Shown: piece after piece, positions 54,580 to 64,000 of the stretch | Numbering within the stretch: position 1 is the first letter of the stretch | Layout of the letters: every line of letters starts with the position of its first letter | Source: Rhineura floridana | Taxonomy: Eukaryota > Chordata > Lepidosauria > Squamata > Rhineuridae | Assembly (NCBI RefSeq): GCF_030035675.1 | Contig: NC_084480.1 | Span: 2,021,501 to 2,085,500, forward strand | Length of the DNA: 64,000 nucleotides | Direction: 5' to 3' | Position numbers and translations under genes: made by a program | The notes under the pieces: model-generated | The model's database searches: none | What the model saw: only the letters and a program-made list of their open reading frames with translations | Told to the model about the DNA's origin: nothing

Positions 54580-54835
54580 CGATAGAAGGTAACAAGGGTG
54601 CTGGGAAGCATGAATACAGGGCGAACGGGACAAACGAGCTAAGCGGAAGGCACGTCAAGCAAATCCTCATCGCGACCGTCTTGCATCTGGAAACCTATGT
54701 CCTCACTGTGGGAGGCTGTGTGGATCCAGAATCGGCCTCCACAGTCACTTACGGACCCACCGCTAAAGACCTTACCCTGGAAGACAATCTTACTCGGCCA
54801 CGAGTGATCGCCAATCACAGAAGACCCTGGAGCAG
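54580..54835 (+). mobile_element. LINE ORF2 C-terminal fragment, clade not assigned (second copy)
   Basis: Same sequence as the inner part of the minus-strand fragment at 24750-25150, including GGAAACCTATGTCCTCACTG and GGCCACGAGTGATCGCCAAT. Shorter, and ends in the same place. Confidence 0.65.
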
Positions 54836-55164
54836 CACACGTGGACAGCACAAGGAGGGAAAGGAGGGAGGCAGCAGCGTTTGTTGGTCAGCGTCAGGTG
54901 GCAGAAAGTCTGGGACAGCTCTGGAAAGTTCTCTGCCTGCCTGAGACCCTGGAAAGCTCTGCCACTCAGAGCACGCAGTGCTGCACTATGTGGATGAATG
55001 CTCTGGTGCAAGATAAGGCAGATTCATCCTGTGTTTAGCCCCCAGCAGCCCACACGCTTTGCTCTCCTGAGCATTTGGTTTGTAGTTTTGCTTTCCTGAA
55101 TATCTTCCCTTTCCGGACAAAGGAGGGTGGAGCAAGGTGTCTCCCCATCTTGGTGATTTCACCT

Positions 55165-55233
55165 CCTTGAACTTCTGCCCCGGGCTCTTGCTGGGAGGAA
55201 GGGCGGGATACAAATCAAATAAATAAATAAACC
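55165..55233 (+). mobile_element. L2 3' tail
   Basis: CCCCGGGCTCTTGCTGGGAG and GAAGGGCGGGATACAAATC with (AAAT)n. Confidence 0.8.
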
Positions 55234-55260
55234 TCCTGAGCCTGTTCCAGCTCACCACTG

Positions 55261-55465
55261 TCATAGAATCAAAGAATAGTAGAGTTGGAAGTGGCCTATA
55301 AGGCCATCAAGTCCAACCCCCTGCTCAATGCAGGAATCCAAATCAAAGCATTCCCGACAGATGGCTCTCCAGCTGCCTCTTGAATGCCTCTAGTGCTGGA
55401 GAGCCCACCACCTCTCTAGCTCATTGGTTCCATTGCCGTATGGCTCTAACAGTTAGGAAGTTAGG
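55261..55465 (-). mobile_element. CR1 LINE 3' end
   Basis: ATAGAATCAAAGAATAGTAG octamer remnant, AGTTGGAAGTGGCCTATAAG, and reversed ACTTCCTAACTGTTAGAGC at the far end. Confidence 0.85.
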
Positions 55466-57189
55466 TTGGTCTCTTCCGACTGGCACTGGCCCCCAGAGCT
55501 CTCAGGCGGGCTTGGGCCCAGAGGAACAGGCCTTCTTCTTGGGGCCAGTTTTCCTCTCGGCTCACCATCAGGTGCTCAGCTAGCCCCACAGTCCTGCCAG
55601 CCCCACCTGCTGTATAATCCAACACCACCATCCCCATTGCCACACAACACCATCAGGGAAAAAACCTTCTCACTGCAGAGAGCCTCGTAGTTCTCAGTGG
55701 CTGGAGATATTCACATTACAATGCGCATTATTTCATTTTGTTTAAAAAAACCCTTTTTTTTAAAAGAAATTGCAAAACGTTGTGATAATGCGGAGACTGG
55801 AAAAATGGGGAACTCAGAGAAAGTGGAAACAGAAGCATTTCCTTATCTGTGGCTGGCAGCCTGCCTTTGTCGCTCTTCTTAACTGTAGCCACACCAACAG
55901 GAGCTGATAAGCAGGCCTTTGCATGTGTGGCCTCCAGTGTCACCCAAGGCAAAAATCCCCCGCCCAGGAGTGTCTTGGGGCTTTCCAGAGGGAAAAGCCC
56001 ATAGTGAAAAGTACCCGGTTCCCTCCCCGCCTTGCCCCACTGTGTATTCAGAGCAAAGGCGACACAGAGATTTAAGTGGCAGTAAACTCCTTATATCAGT
56101 ATATTCTGGACAAGTAAATTATGCTGGAGAAAAGAGGCAGGCTGTTCCAGGAAGTCACAGCTTGGAGGTGAGCGGCTCAGTGGACATAAAACTAGCCCCA
56201 GAAAATGTGTTGCATTATCACTCAAGCTGGTGGTCAGCCCCTGCAAGAGAATTTGCCATTAGAGAATCTCTGGTGTGGGCCAGTACAGATCACAGCAATG
56301 ACCTTCCAATGAGACTGGAGGTGCATGACCATTATTTTTTAAAAAACCCAAACATCCCCCTCCCTCCCCAAGAAAGCAGCTGAGGAAAGGAAATAGGCTG
56401 CTGTCCGTTGTGGCCTGATGCACCTCCATTTCCATTTCCATCATTTTGGGGGAGTGAGGACAAAGAGAGGGGAGGAGCTGGTGAGGACACCTTGCTCTTC
56501 TCTCACGCAGCCCCCATTGCCTCCCACTCCCTGCCTGCCCAACACCTCCCGGAGGCCTCCCTGTGACTCCCCATCCCACCCCTTCCAGCCAGCGCTCTCC
56601 TCTTGGCTCCTCCTGGCAGTCGAATCTCACATCTTTGTTAAAGGGTCTCATCCTGGCTCAGTTTAAAGCCAGTGGCCCCCACTTGGGGGGAGGGGGAATG
56701 AAAAACAAACCCTGCGGGGTGGTGCTCTATATAATGGGCATGGCATTTGACAAACCCTTGCCAAACATGTGGGCTCCGAAAGGCTGGCCCAAGTTAATTG
56801 GTTCCTCTGAGACCAGACGGCTCCAAATGGCACCTTTTCCTAACCGATGGGGACAGGGCACAATCAGGTGTGAAGTTCTCCTGTGCCATGGAAGTGAATG
56901 GGGGGATGTGCCCAGGGCTTTTCAGTCTTGCCTCCCACTCAGCCCCTTTAATGGCAACCTCAGCCTGCTGTCTCTGGCGTTTTTGCCTTCCTTTTTGCTG
57001 CAGACTTGGGTTTGTCCCCTTCTGTATAAAATGAATGAGATCATAATCAGGGCCGGCCCTATCATTAGGCAGAGTGAGGCAGTTGCCTCAGGCAGGAAAC
57101 GCTGTGGAAGTGGGGGATGGCAGCAAAGCATCGTAGGACAGAGCTGTGTGTGCCACATGGCTTGCCCTTTGCCCCTTCAGCTAGCCTAC
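55466..57189. other. No gene recognised
   Basis: Open frames here are proline-rich or short. The GGCCGGCCCTATCATTAGGC stretch near 57051 resembles its own reverse near 61068, so it is a dispersed repeat of unknown class. Confidence 0.45.
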
Positions 57190-57805
57190 TGTTGTGCCCC
57201 AGTCACAAGGGGAGTTAGATCAGGGGGAGGAGTCAGAGGAAGACGAGGTCCCTGAAGGAAGGGGGAGTGCTGCCAGCCTGCAGACTTCCTCGGCCAGCCT
57301 ACCCATCGAGGCAGATTCCGCTCCGCCTGTGAGCTCCCCACCTGAGCCGTTAGGAAGCGACCCCTCACACACACCAACCACACCCCCGCAGGAATCCCCA
57401 CCTGGCTCTTCAAACGCTTCCCCGCCAACCAGTTTCCCGCTCCCTGAAGCCGAGCCATCACCTAGCGAAGCCCCACTGTTGAATGGGTCGTCGGAGGCTT
57501 GCTCCCCCTCATGCTGCACAAGAAAGTGCAAGTAGAGGGACTTTCAGAGGGTGACGTTTCAGACGAGCCATCGTTTACGGGCAAAGACCTCCCCTACTTA
57601 AGCAGGGGCCCCCCCAGGCTCTAGTGCTGATTCAGCTCTCCCCACATGCTGCAGAGACTGTTTAGGTAGCTTAGCTAGGAAAAGTAGTGAGCTGGAGTAG
57701 ACAGGTTTATGAAGCGCACTGCTTTGGATGTAACCATCACCCTAATAAAACGAGAATTAAACCAAGTCTTGACTCCGTCTCGTGTCTCGGGCTCTGGGCA
57801 GGACA
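57190..57805 (+). mobile_element. Solo LTR (fossil LTR element, family not assigned)
   Basis: About 616 bp from TGTTGTGCCC to GGGCAGGACA, with flanks CCTAC and CCTAT (4 of 5 match). A polyadenylation signal AATAAA is at 57744, about 60 bases before the end. Like the LTR at 7034, it has an acidic, proline- and serine-rich open frame in its left half (57194-57535). No internal region is present. Confidence 0.65.
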
Positions 57806-57908
57806 CCTATTGCCTTTGGGTGCAGTGGAGGATGCTGCATTAGCAACAGTACTGATGTAAGGTTCAGCTGCTAGTTCAGTCGTCTTCTGTCCATGGAATG
57901 GGCACAGG

Positions 57909-58088
57909 ATCATGGCTGTAGCTCAGTGCTAGAGCATCCACCACACTTGCAGGAGGTCCCAGGTTCAACCCCGGCATCTCCAGGCAGGGACAAGAATGAC
58001 CTCTTCCTGAAACCTTGGACAGTCACTGCCAGAGCTGGGTGGACCAAGAGTCTGACTAGGTAGGAGGCCCCTTCCTATGTTCTATGTT
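57909..58088 (+). mobile_element. tRNA-derived SINE (best full copy)
   Basis: GGCTGTAGCTCAGTGCTAGA (A-box-like head), CCAGGTTCAACCCCGGCA (B-box region), a body with GAAACCTTGGACAGTCACTG, and a TTCCTATGTTCTATGTTCC tail. Confidence 0.88.
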
Positions 58089-58419
58089 CCAGCAGAAATT
58101 CCTGGGCCAGCCCTGATTATGACAGCTAGCAAAATGTCCATGGCCTGCGCCTGGCTCCTCCTTACCTCTCAGTTCTTAGTTCCCCTTCTAGCCCTGCTTG
58201 GGATCTCAGCTCCTCAAACTCTGGGCTTCTTACCCATCCCAGGGGTGTTTGCTCTTTAGCTTGACTTGGTCCATTTTCTCTTGCAGCTCCATATTCCTGG
58301 AATTGACTCCTGGAGCACTTGTGGCTGCTCCCTCCATTTCAGTGTTTAAGCAAAACCATCCTTCCCCCCCCCCCCAAATGGAAGGAATTTCAGCTTAGGT
58401 TTTTTAATTTGTATAATTT

Positions 58420-58617
58420 GAAACTTCCTAATTGTTAGAGCGGTACGACAATGGACCCAATGACCTAGGGAAGTGGTGAGCTCCCCAACACTGGACGCCT
58501 TCAAGAGGCAGCTAGAAGGGCACCTCTCGGGTGTGCTTTCAGTTGGATTCCTGCACTGAGCAGGGGGTTGGACTCCATGGCCTTACAGGCCCCTTCCAGC
58601 TCTATGATTCTATGAAT
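58420..58617 (+). mobile_element. CR1 LINE 3' end
   Basis: AACTTCCTAATTGTTAGAGC, GGGGGTTGGACTCCATGGCC and TATGATTCTATGA. Confidence 0.88.
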
Positions 58618-58673
58618 ACCTAGAGTGTGTGTCTTTGCAGTCCTCACTTGGTCCTCTGTGTTTCTCCTCCCTT

Positions 58674-58728
58674 CGTTTATTTATTTACTTATTGCATTTG
58701 TATACTGCCCCATAGCCGAAGCTCTCTT
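58674..58728 (-). mobile_element. L2 3' tail, short
   Basis: ATTTATTTACTTATTGCATT and GCCCCATAGCCGAAGCTCTC. Confidence 0.65.
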
Positions 58729-58880
58729 GCACACATTTTATTTTATTAAGATTGCATGCCTTTTGGGGCAGGGCCTTGTTTTTATTATTTCATTTTACAT
58801 ACAATGCCATGTGCATCTGATGGCATTAAATAAATAAATAATGTTTGCAAAGGCTTTCTCCTTGCCACCCACCCTCTGGC

Positions 58881-59037
58881 TAGGCTAGAACAGCCTCCCT
58901 GCACCTGATAGCCTCCGGATCATGTTATGGACTCCAGTTCCCATCAGCCACAACCAGCACAGCCACATGATGATGGGACTGATGAGAACTGTAGTCCAAA
59001 ACATCTGGAAGGCACCAAGCTGGAGAAGGCTAGCCTA
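58881..59037. mobile_element. Palindromic MITE
   Basis: Ends TAGGCTAGAACAGCCT and AGAAGGCTAGCCTA, with inner ACTCCAGTTCCCATCAG and CTGATGAGAACTGTAGT arms. Confidence 0.75.
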
Positions 59038-60239
59038 AAATGTGTCATTTCATTTCTTGCCATGATTGTTATGGCATAACATCAGTTTGTACTGTTGGGT
59101 TTGGCATGTTTTAACCAGCCAGAAGTCTGAGAATTGACAAAGAGCATCCTCAGAAAGTGCTCAGTGGTCAGGAAAGAGGGCTGCTGACTGAATCTTCCTC
59201 CTATGCCTTTTACATCTCTGTCTTACCTCTTACTGAAGTCTCGTATTAAGAGATCGTGTTTCTGAGGGCTTCATTTCAGTCTGCTTTTGGCATCCCAGAT
59301 GTTTGTTTGTTTTTTAATTACAACGATGCTCCAATATTTTCGGACTGCCTAAAATAGTTTTGGACCAGAGTGAAAGCAATTAATTATATTGTAGTTAAAG
59401 CAACAGACCTCTTGCTAAAATAGATTATGATATCATTTTTGTTGCTCTTTCATTTTTCCCAGGTATAGCCAAATGTGCACACTCTGCCATTGCCCCAGAA
59501 CTGGACTGGTGCTGCTGAAGGGTTCAAAATGGGCATGGAGGAATTCTCTACTATCAGAGCTCAACAGTTGCAGGTCATCAGAACTTGTGACATGTCTTCA
59601 ACACCTCCCGGCAATCAGTTGTCTTTGTCTCCTGTGCTTAATCTCTCCCATCCTGCCATCTTCTCTTTAAGTTGTCACAAGTAAAACAGGCCTAGGCATG
59701 TCTCCTTCTAAGAACTAATTGTCTGGCCAGGAATGGATTCAGTTGAAATGCTAATAAAATCCCCCCCCTCACATTGATACTGAGATGGCTGAAGTCATGC
59801 AGTGAGTCTTCTCTCTGGAATTACACCTCTTGATCCTTTTAATTAAGATTTTATGAGACCCCGCACCCTGGGAATGAAGAAAGCACTGTTATTTTTATCT
59901 GAATTATTGTTATAATAAAAAGGAAGCTGCTGGATTCTAGGAGTCTCTCCTTTGCCCCCATTCACCTTTTTCCCCTTGCCGAAGGCTGCCTTGTGGGACA
60001 GAAGCTGTGCAGACTAGCCGGTGACTCTTAGGGCCCCTGCAGACACTCTTTTATATTGTGGCTTCATGATGATTTGAGCTCCTGATGGTATTGGGGGTAT
60101 TGGCAATCCCACTTTCAATACTGTTTGCCGCTTCACATGTTTTGGGGTGGGCATACTGCTCCGCTTCCAATGAGGGAGTGCGTGCGCTGTGTTTGGGTCT
60201 GCACACAGGCAAGGCCAGCCAGAGATGCAGGACCACAGA

Positions 60240-60515
60240 TAGCTCCAAGAGAAGAACTTGCTCCAACCGAGATTGAGCGCAGACTGAGGAGGCCTTTCAA
60301 GCCTCTCCCTCAAGACTACCTCTTCTGGGCTCTGCCCCCTTGTGGAGACTTCAGAGCCTTAAAGGGGCGTCCCTCTGGCCTGAAGAGAGGCGCTCCACCC
60401 CTGTACTGTTGCGTATTTTAATTAGGTATGGAATTTATAATTGATTTTCTGTTTGTAAACAGCTTAAAAGACATTGTAGCCCGTAAGCAGTATATAAATA
60501 AAGAAATAACAATAA
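60240..60515 (+). mobile_element. L2-like LINE 3' end, decayed
   Basis: Codons like RRPFKPLPQDYLFW, a UTR ending GTAAACAGCTTAAAAGAC and GCAGTATATAAATAAAG with an A-rich tail. Confidence 0.5.
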
Positions 60516-61199
60516 AATAATGACAATATGCCCTCCTGCCTGCTGTGGTCCCTGCAGCACTGTAGTGGGCAGGTACAGGGGCTCATTTGGTTTCTCAGGC
60601 TTAGGGGGATGCAGCCTTCGACTCTGTGCCTGCATTAATGCTGGTCTCAGGGATCGTGGCAGCATGGCCCACGGCATCCTGCTGAAATCTGATCATTTTC
60701 CATATCGCAAGTGTTCAGGGGATGTTTTTGGACCCCTTTTCTTGCAAGAGTGCCCCTCCAGAAGGCAAGAATATGCTAACATTGGGGAAGCATCACAAAA
60801 CAACTAATAACTAATCCAGTGGAATGATGTGTGGATGGCCCAGGATAAACCCACCACTAACACACTACTATTGCTTCAACAAGAAGCTGCTGATGCACCC
60901 ACAAAACCAAAGAAAAACCCAGTCTGAAGGGGTGGGACAGCATCCTCCTCTGACTGTGAGGGAAGCTGACTAGCCAGAAGGGGTTCAGGACAGGTGGTGG
61001 CTCTGCCCTCCAACACTTTGCCACCACGCCCTACATTTGCTGCCTGAGGCAGACACCTCACTCCGCCTAATAGTAGTGCCGGCCCTGCTATTGCTCTTGG
61101 GCTGCTTTGCCCCCACTCCTTGCTCTCAAGGTGGCAGTTGAGAATGGTAAATCTCCACCATCCTGGTCCCTAGGGACCCCATTAACTAGCTGGAAACCT

Positions 61200-61201
<2 letters not shown>

Positions 61202-61244
<43 letters not shown>

Positions 61245-61246
61245 TA
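61202..61246. repeat. (CT)n(CA)n microsatellite
   Basis: A CT run passing into a CA run. Confidence 0.93.
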
Positions 61247-61446
61247 ACAAATGCCTTCAGTCCCTCAGCCCTCCCCTGAAAGGCTAGAGAGTTCCTTCCG
61301 TCACCTGCATCCCTCTCCCTACGCTGATCGACCGCGTCTTCCACACCCCACATCCCTCTTCCTCTGCCCCAAACCTTGTCCGCTTTGCAATCCTTCCCAG
61401 TCTAGTCTCCCATGGTCAACCCCCTCTCTCAATGTCTCTGCCCAGA

Positions 61447-61564
61447 CCAGAGCTTGGAAAAGTTACTTTTTAAAACTGCAACTCCCATCAGCCCCAACCA
61501 GCATGGCCACTGGATTGGGCTGATGGGAGCTGTAGTTCAAAAAAGTAACTTTTCCAAGCTCTGG
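61447..61564. mobile_element. Near-perfect hairpin MITE
   Basis: 118 bp. CCAGAGCTTGGAAAAGTTAC at the left is the exact reverse complement of GTAACTTTTCCAAGCTCTGG at the right, and pairing continues through AACTCCCATCAGCCC to a short loop. Few mismatches imply a young copy. Confidence 0.88.
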
Positions 61565-61879
61565 CCCAGACTACCCCTTGACTGCCACCCAACTAGACTC
61601 TGCTTATGTTCGCCTCCCCTCTTCTTTCTCCCCATCTCTTTAACAGTTGCTAGGAACACCACGGAAACAACACCACACCTTGCTTTTCTGATCATTTTAC
61701 ATGAACTAGCTACAGGGATCATTAAAATTTATGGCATATTTAACTCTGCAAATGCCAGCTTCCCTTTAAAATGCTTTAATTAAGCAGTCTAAGTTGATAA
61801 CCAAAGTAAATTACCTTCTTTACTTTTGAAAGCGTTGTGTTTGGAGTCATTATTCAGAGTTTAAAGATCCTGTCAGCGA

Positions 61880-62055
61880 AGGGCTGTAGCTTAGTGGATA
61901 GATCATCTGCTCTGCATGTAGAAGGCCCCAGGAGGTGCTGGAGGAGACTTACTTGTCTGAAACCCCAGAGACCCACTGCCAGTCAGTGTAGGCAATGCTG
62001 ATCTAGATGGACCAATGGTCTTCCTATGGTCGTGGGTTTCCAATCCCTATGTTTG
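61880..62055 (+). mobile_element. tRNA-derived SINE
   Basis: GGGCTGTAGCTTAGTGGATA head, GAAACCCCAGAGACCCACTG body, GATCTAGATGGACCAATGG end. The B-box stretch is partly deleted. Confidence 0.8.
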
Positions 62056-62074
62056 AAGCATGCATGTCATAAAG

Positions 62075-62107
62075 CAGTGATGGGGAACCTGTGGCCTTCT
62101 AGATGTC
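62075..62107. mobile_element. Palindromic MITE, left arm (split by CR1)
   Basis: GCAGTGATGGGGAACCTGTG begins the hairpin family. The other arm is at 62396-62500 after a CR1. Confidence 0.65.
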
Positions 62108-62395
62108 TCTCCCGATCATCCCAGAGTGCAGGACACAGAATAATGGGCTCAAGTTGCAGGAAGGCAGATTTCGACTGGACATCAGGAAAAAATTCCTAAC
62201 TGTTAGAGCCATACGACAATGGAGCCAATGACCTAGAGAGGTAGGGGGCTCCCCGACACTGGAGGCCTTCAAGAGGCAGCTGGACAGCCATCTGTTGGGA
62301 ATGCTTTGATTTGGATTCCTGCATTGAGCAGGGGGTTGGACTTGATGGCCTTATAGGCCCCTTCCAATTCTACTGTTCTATGATTCTATGATTCT
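62108..62395 (+). mobile_element. CR1 LINE 3' end inserted in a MITE
   Basis: ATCAGGAAAAAATTCCTAAC, GGGGGTTGGACTTGATGGCC, and three ATTCTATG octamers ending at about 62398. Confidence 0.88.
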
Positions 62396-62500
62396 ATGTT
62401 TATGGGCTGCAGCTCCCATCATTCCCCAACCATGATGCATGCTGGCCAGGGGCTGATAGGAGCTGGAGTCCAGCAACATCTGGAGGGAACCAGATCCCCC
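62396..62500. mobile_element. Palindromic MITE, right arm (split by CR1)
   Basis: GCTGCAGCTCCCATCATTCC, a CATGCTGGCCAGGGGCTGAT centre and CAACATCTGGAGGGAACCAG. Confidence 0.65.
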
Positions 62501-62679
62501 CTCCCTCTTATGAAATATGTGCTGATGCAGGATTTCTGTACAATCTGAGCTATGTATGTGGAATGCCATCTCAGCGTATGTCCCTCAGCTTTTTCTCTCC
62601 CCTTGAATTTTTAATATCCCACCTGATGAAGAGTTCTGGAGAACTCAAAAGCTTGCTCACCATTTTGTAACATTTTGGT

Positions 62680-62793
62680 CACTGCCTCTCAGCCTCAGAG
62701 CAAGGCAATAGTAAACCCCCTCTGAATATCACCATGAAAACCCTATTCACAGGGTCGCCATAAGTCAGAATCGACTTGAAGGCAGTCCATTAA
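62680..62793 (+). mobile_element. SINE 3' part with BovB tail
   Basis: CACTGCCTCTCAGCCTCAGA, AAACCCCCTCTGAATATC and AGGGTCGCCATAAGTCAGAA; the tRNA head is missing. Confidence 0.8.
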
Positions 62794-63144
62794 TAAAGCC
62801 CAAAGAGAGTTTAAAGTTGAAATTCATGGGAAATGGCAGCACATTCAAGCTCAGTTTCTGGCATCAGCAGATTTTAAGCAAACTGGGTTTGTTTGTTCAT
62901 TTATATCATTTGAGATTACAGTCCATAATGGGTCTTAGATCATGACAGGATTTGATGTAAATGATATGAACGCAGTAGAATAAGCCCATATTTGCAGTTA
63001 TATCATAGGAGAGTCCCTTATTACATATGCAATATTTCTAGGAAAGATTTAGAAGTTTAAATAAATAAATTAGTCCATTTTTCTTCTGCATGAAGTTTCC
63101 AGTAATTACAAAGGGCACGTTTTGTTAGTAGAGGAGAATGCTAG
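62794..63144. other. No gene recognised
   Basis: AT-rich sequence with a short AAATAAAT run at 63058. Nothing else seen. Confidence 0.5.
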
Positions 63145-63256
63145 CCCATGGCTTCCCCCAGGCACCTGGTTGGCCACTGTGAGAACAGGTTGCTGGACTA
63201 GATGGGCCACTGGCCTGATCCAGCAGGCTCTTCTTATGTTCTTATGTTCTTATGGT
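63145..63256 (+). mobile_element. CR1 LINE 3' end
   Basis: GGCACCTGGTTGGCCACTGT through CTGATCCAGCAGGCTCTTCT with three TTCTTATG octamers. Nearly identical to the CR1 end inside the copia element at 16075-16168. Confidence 0.9.
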
Positions 63257-63789
63257 AGATTAGCCTCTGTGGACCTGCCTTGTTTCCTTGGTGTACATTA
63301 AAACAGCAGGAGAGAGTTTCCAGCACCCTTCAGGCTACGACAGTGGACCCATGGAAAGTCCCACAGGGCCTGGCTTCTGTTTACCCACGGCCAGTGACCT
63401 CCCACTGTGCTGGCTGGCCTCACGTACTGGGATGGCCTTAGAGGAAACGGGGAAGAGAGAATGGGAAAGACTGTGTGGGTGGCAGGACCTTGGTAGGAAG
63501 AAAGCTGCAACTGGGGAGCCCAGAGGTCGACGCTCTTCTCCCCCTTAAGCAATTAAGAGGCTCTTTCTTTAGAGATGGGCAACGGAAAAAACAAACTGTC
63601 CTTGGGGTTAATGACATCCATCAGAATGAGAAAGGATGGAAAAGTCCAGAGCAGACGAGCTGCAGCAAGGACTAGAAGAATGAAGCCAGAAGTGATGTGT
63701 CTCTCTGGCACGGCAAGGAGAGCGAACTGAGAGCAGGATGAGGGACTCTGGCTTTTAGACTCTACCCTGGCCTATGATGAGTCTCAAGC
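63257..63789. other. No gene recognised
   Basis: Overlapping frames on both strands at 63288-63675 carry no motif. Confidence 0.45.
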
Positions 63790-63870
63790 AGCCATCCCCA
63801 AGCTGGTGCCCTCCAGGTGTTGTTTTGAACTACAGTTACCACCAGCCCCAGACAGCACAGGGCCAAGAGA
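63790..63870. mobile_element. Half of a palindromic MITE
   Basis: CAAGCTGGTGCCCTCCAGGT and AACTACAGTTACCACCAGCC match one arm of the hairpin family; the second arm is absent. Confidence 0.6.
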
Positions 63871-63911
63871 GGAGTAAGAAAAATCAAGTGGCCAGAGAGG
63901 TGCCCCCACAG

Positions 63912-64000
63912 GAATATAGGAAGCGGCGCTACACCGAGTCAAGCCATTGGCCTGTCTCGCTCAGACTGTCAGCGGCTCTCCAGGATTTCAAGCAGCCCTA
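63912..64000 (-). mobile_element. tRNA-derived SINE, runs off the window
   Basis: GGAAGCGGCGCTACACCGAG and GGCTCTCCAGGATTTCAAGC match the reversed tail of the SINE at 11222-11418. Confidence 0.65.

Larger units (their letters stand above)
59038..61446. other. No gene recognised
   Basis: Includes a (CT)n(CA)n tract (listed), an L2-like UTR and tail at about 60240-60515, and a repeat at 60030-60120 starting GGGCCCCTGCAGACACTCTT. The open frames 59473-59684 follow a passable acceptor but match no family I know. Confidence 0.45.

Noticed and set aside
57905-57990. True tRNA gene from the A- and B-box-like sequences
   Set aside because: The sequence does not fold into a cloverleaf and continues into a SINE body found many times in the window.
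59461-59520. Third chemokine exon suggested by an acceptor followed by codons ending DWCC
   Set aside because: A stop follows the two cysteines at once and no matching exons exist on either side.

Overview
The window looks like squamate (lizard-type) nuclear DNA. The evidence is the repeat mix: an RTE-clade BovB LINE in several pieces, tRNA-derived SINEs ending in a BovB-like tail (Sauria-SINE style), many L2 and CR1 LINEs, CR1 3' ends made of octamer runs (ATTCTATG or TTCTTATG), palindromic MITEs and long simple repeats. The species cannot be fixed from the sequence alone. Multi-exon genes with GT-AG introns, TATA boxes and an AATAAA signal fit a vertebrate. By eye, well over half of the window is transposon-derived.

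Host genes: I can support two, both on the + strand and both CC chemokines. The first (coding exons 31611-33188, 3' UTR exon from 34625, AATAAA at 34961) encodes 107 residues and resembles CCL21. The second (coding exons 40557-46194) carries the CAPP-x3-W signature of CCL19. Same-strand CCL21 then CCL19 is the gene order known for this locus in mammals (human 9p13), so this is probably the squamate CCR7-ligand locus. No CCL27, IL11RA or other flanking gene was recognised.

Region by region: 1-11.7 kb is gene-free, with L2, CR1, SINEs, MITEs and a solo LTR at 7034-7603. 11.7-17.0 kb holds a BovB LINE split by a very young Ty1/copia element (12347-16777) with 313-bp LTRs that look identical, a 5-bp target duplication, and a tract matching the anticodon arm of initiator Met tRNA. 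A CR1 LINE fragment lies inside the copia element, and one open frame runs from copia Gag-protease-integrase into CR1 reverse transcriptase. 18.4-20.6 kb is an antisense BovB split by an L2. 21-24.2 kb is a nearly full-length L2, and a shorter inverted relative sits at 27.2-27.9 kb. 24.7-31.5 kb is fragments and simple repeats. 31.5-47 kb is the chemokine pair with repeat-filled introns. 47-64 kb is gene-poor, with a (GATA)n tract, a 5'-truncated L2 with an intact terminal frame, a SINE, a solo LTR at 57190-57805 and several near-perfect hairpin MITEs.

The two chemokine genes presumably act together as lymphoid-homing signals through CCR7, judged by family. Everything else is mobile DNA or sequence in which I see no function. 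All repeat assignments were made by reading, without a library search, so subfamily names are provisional.
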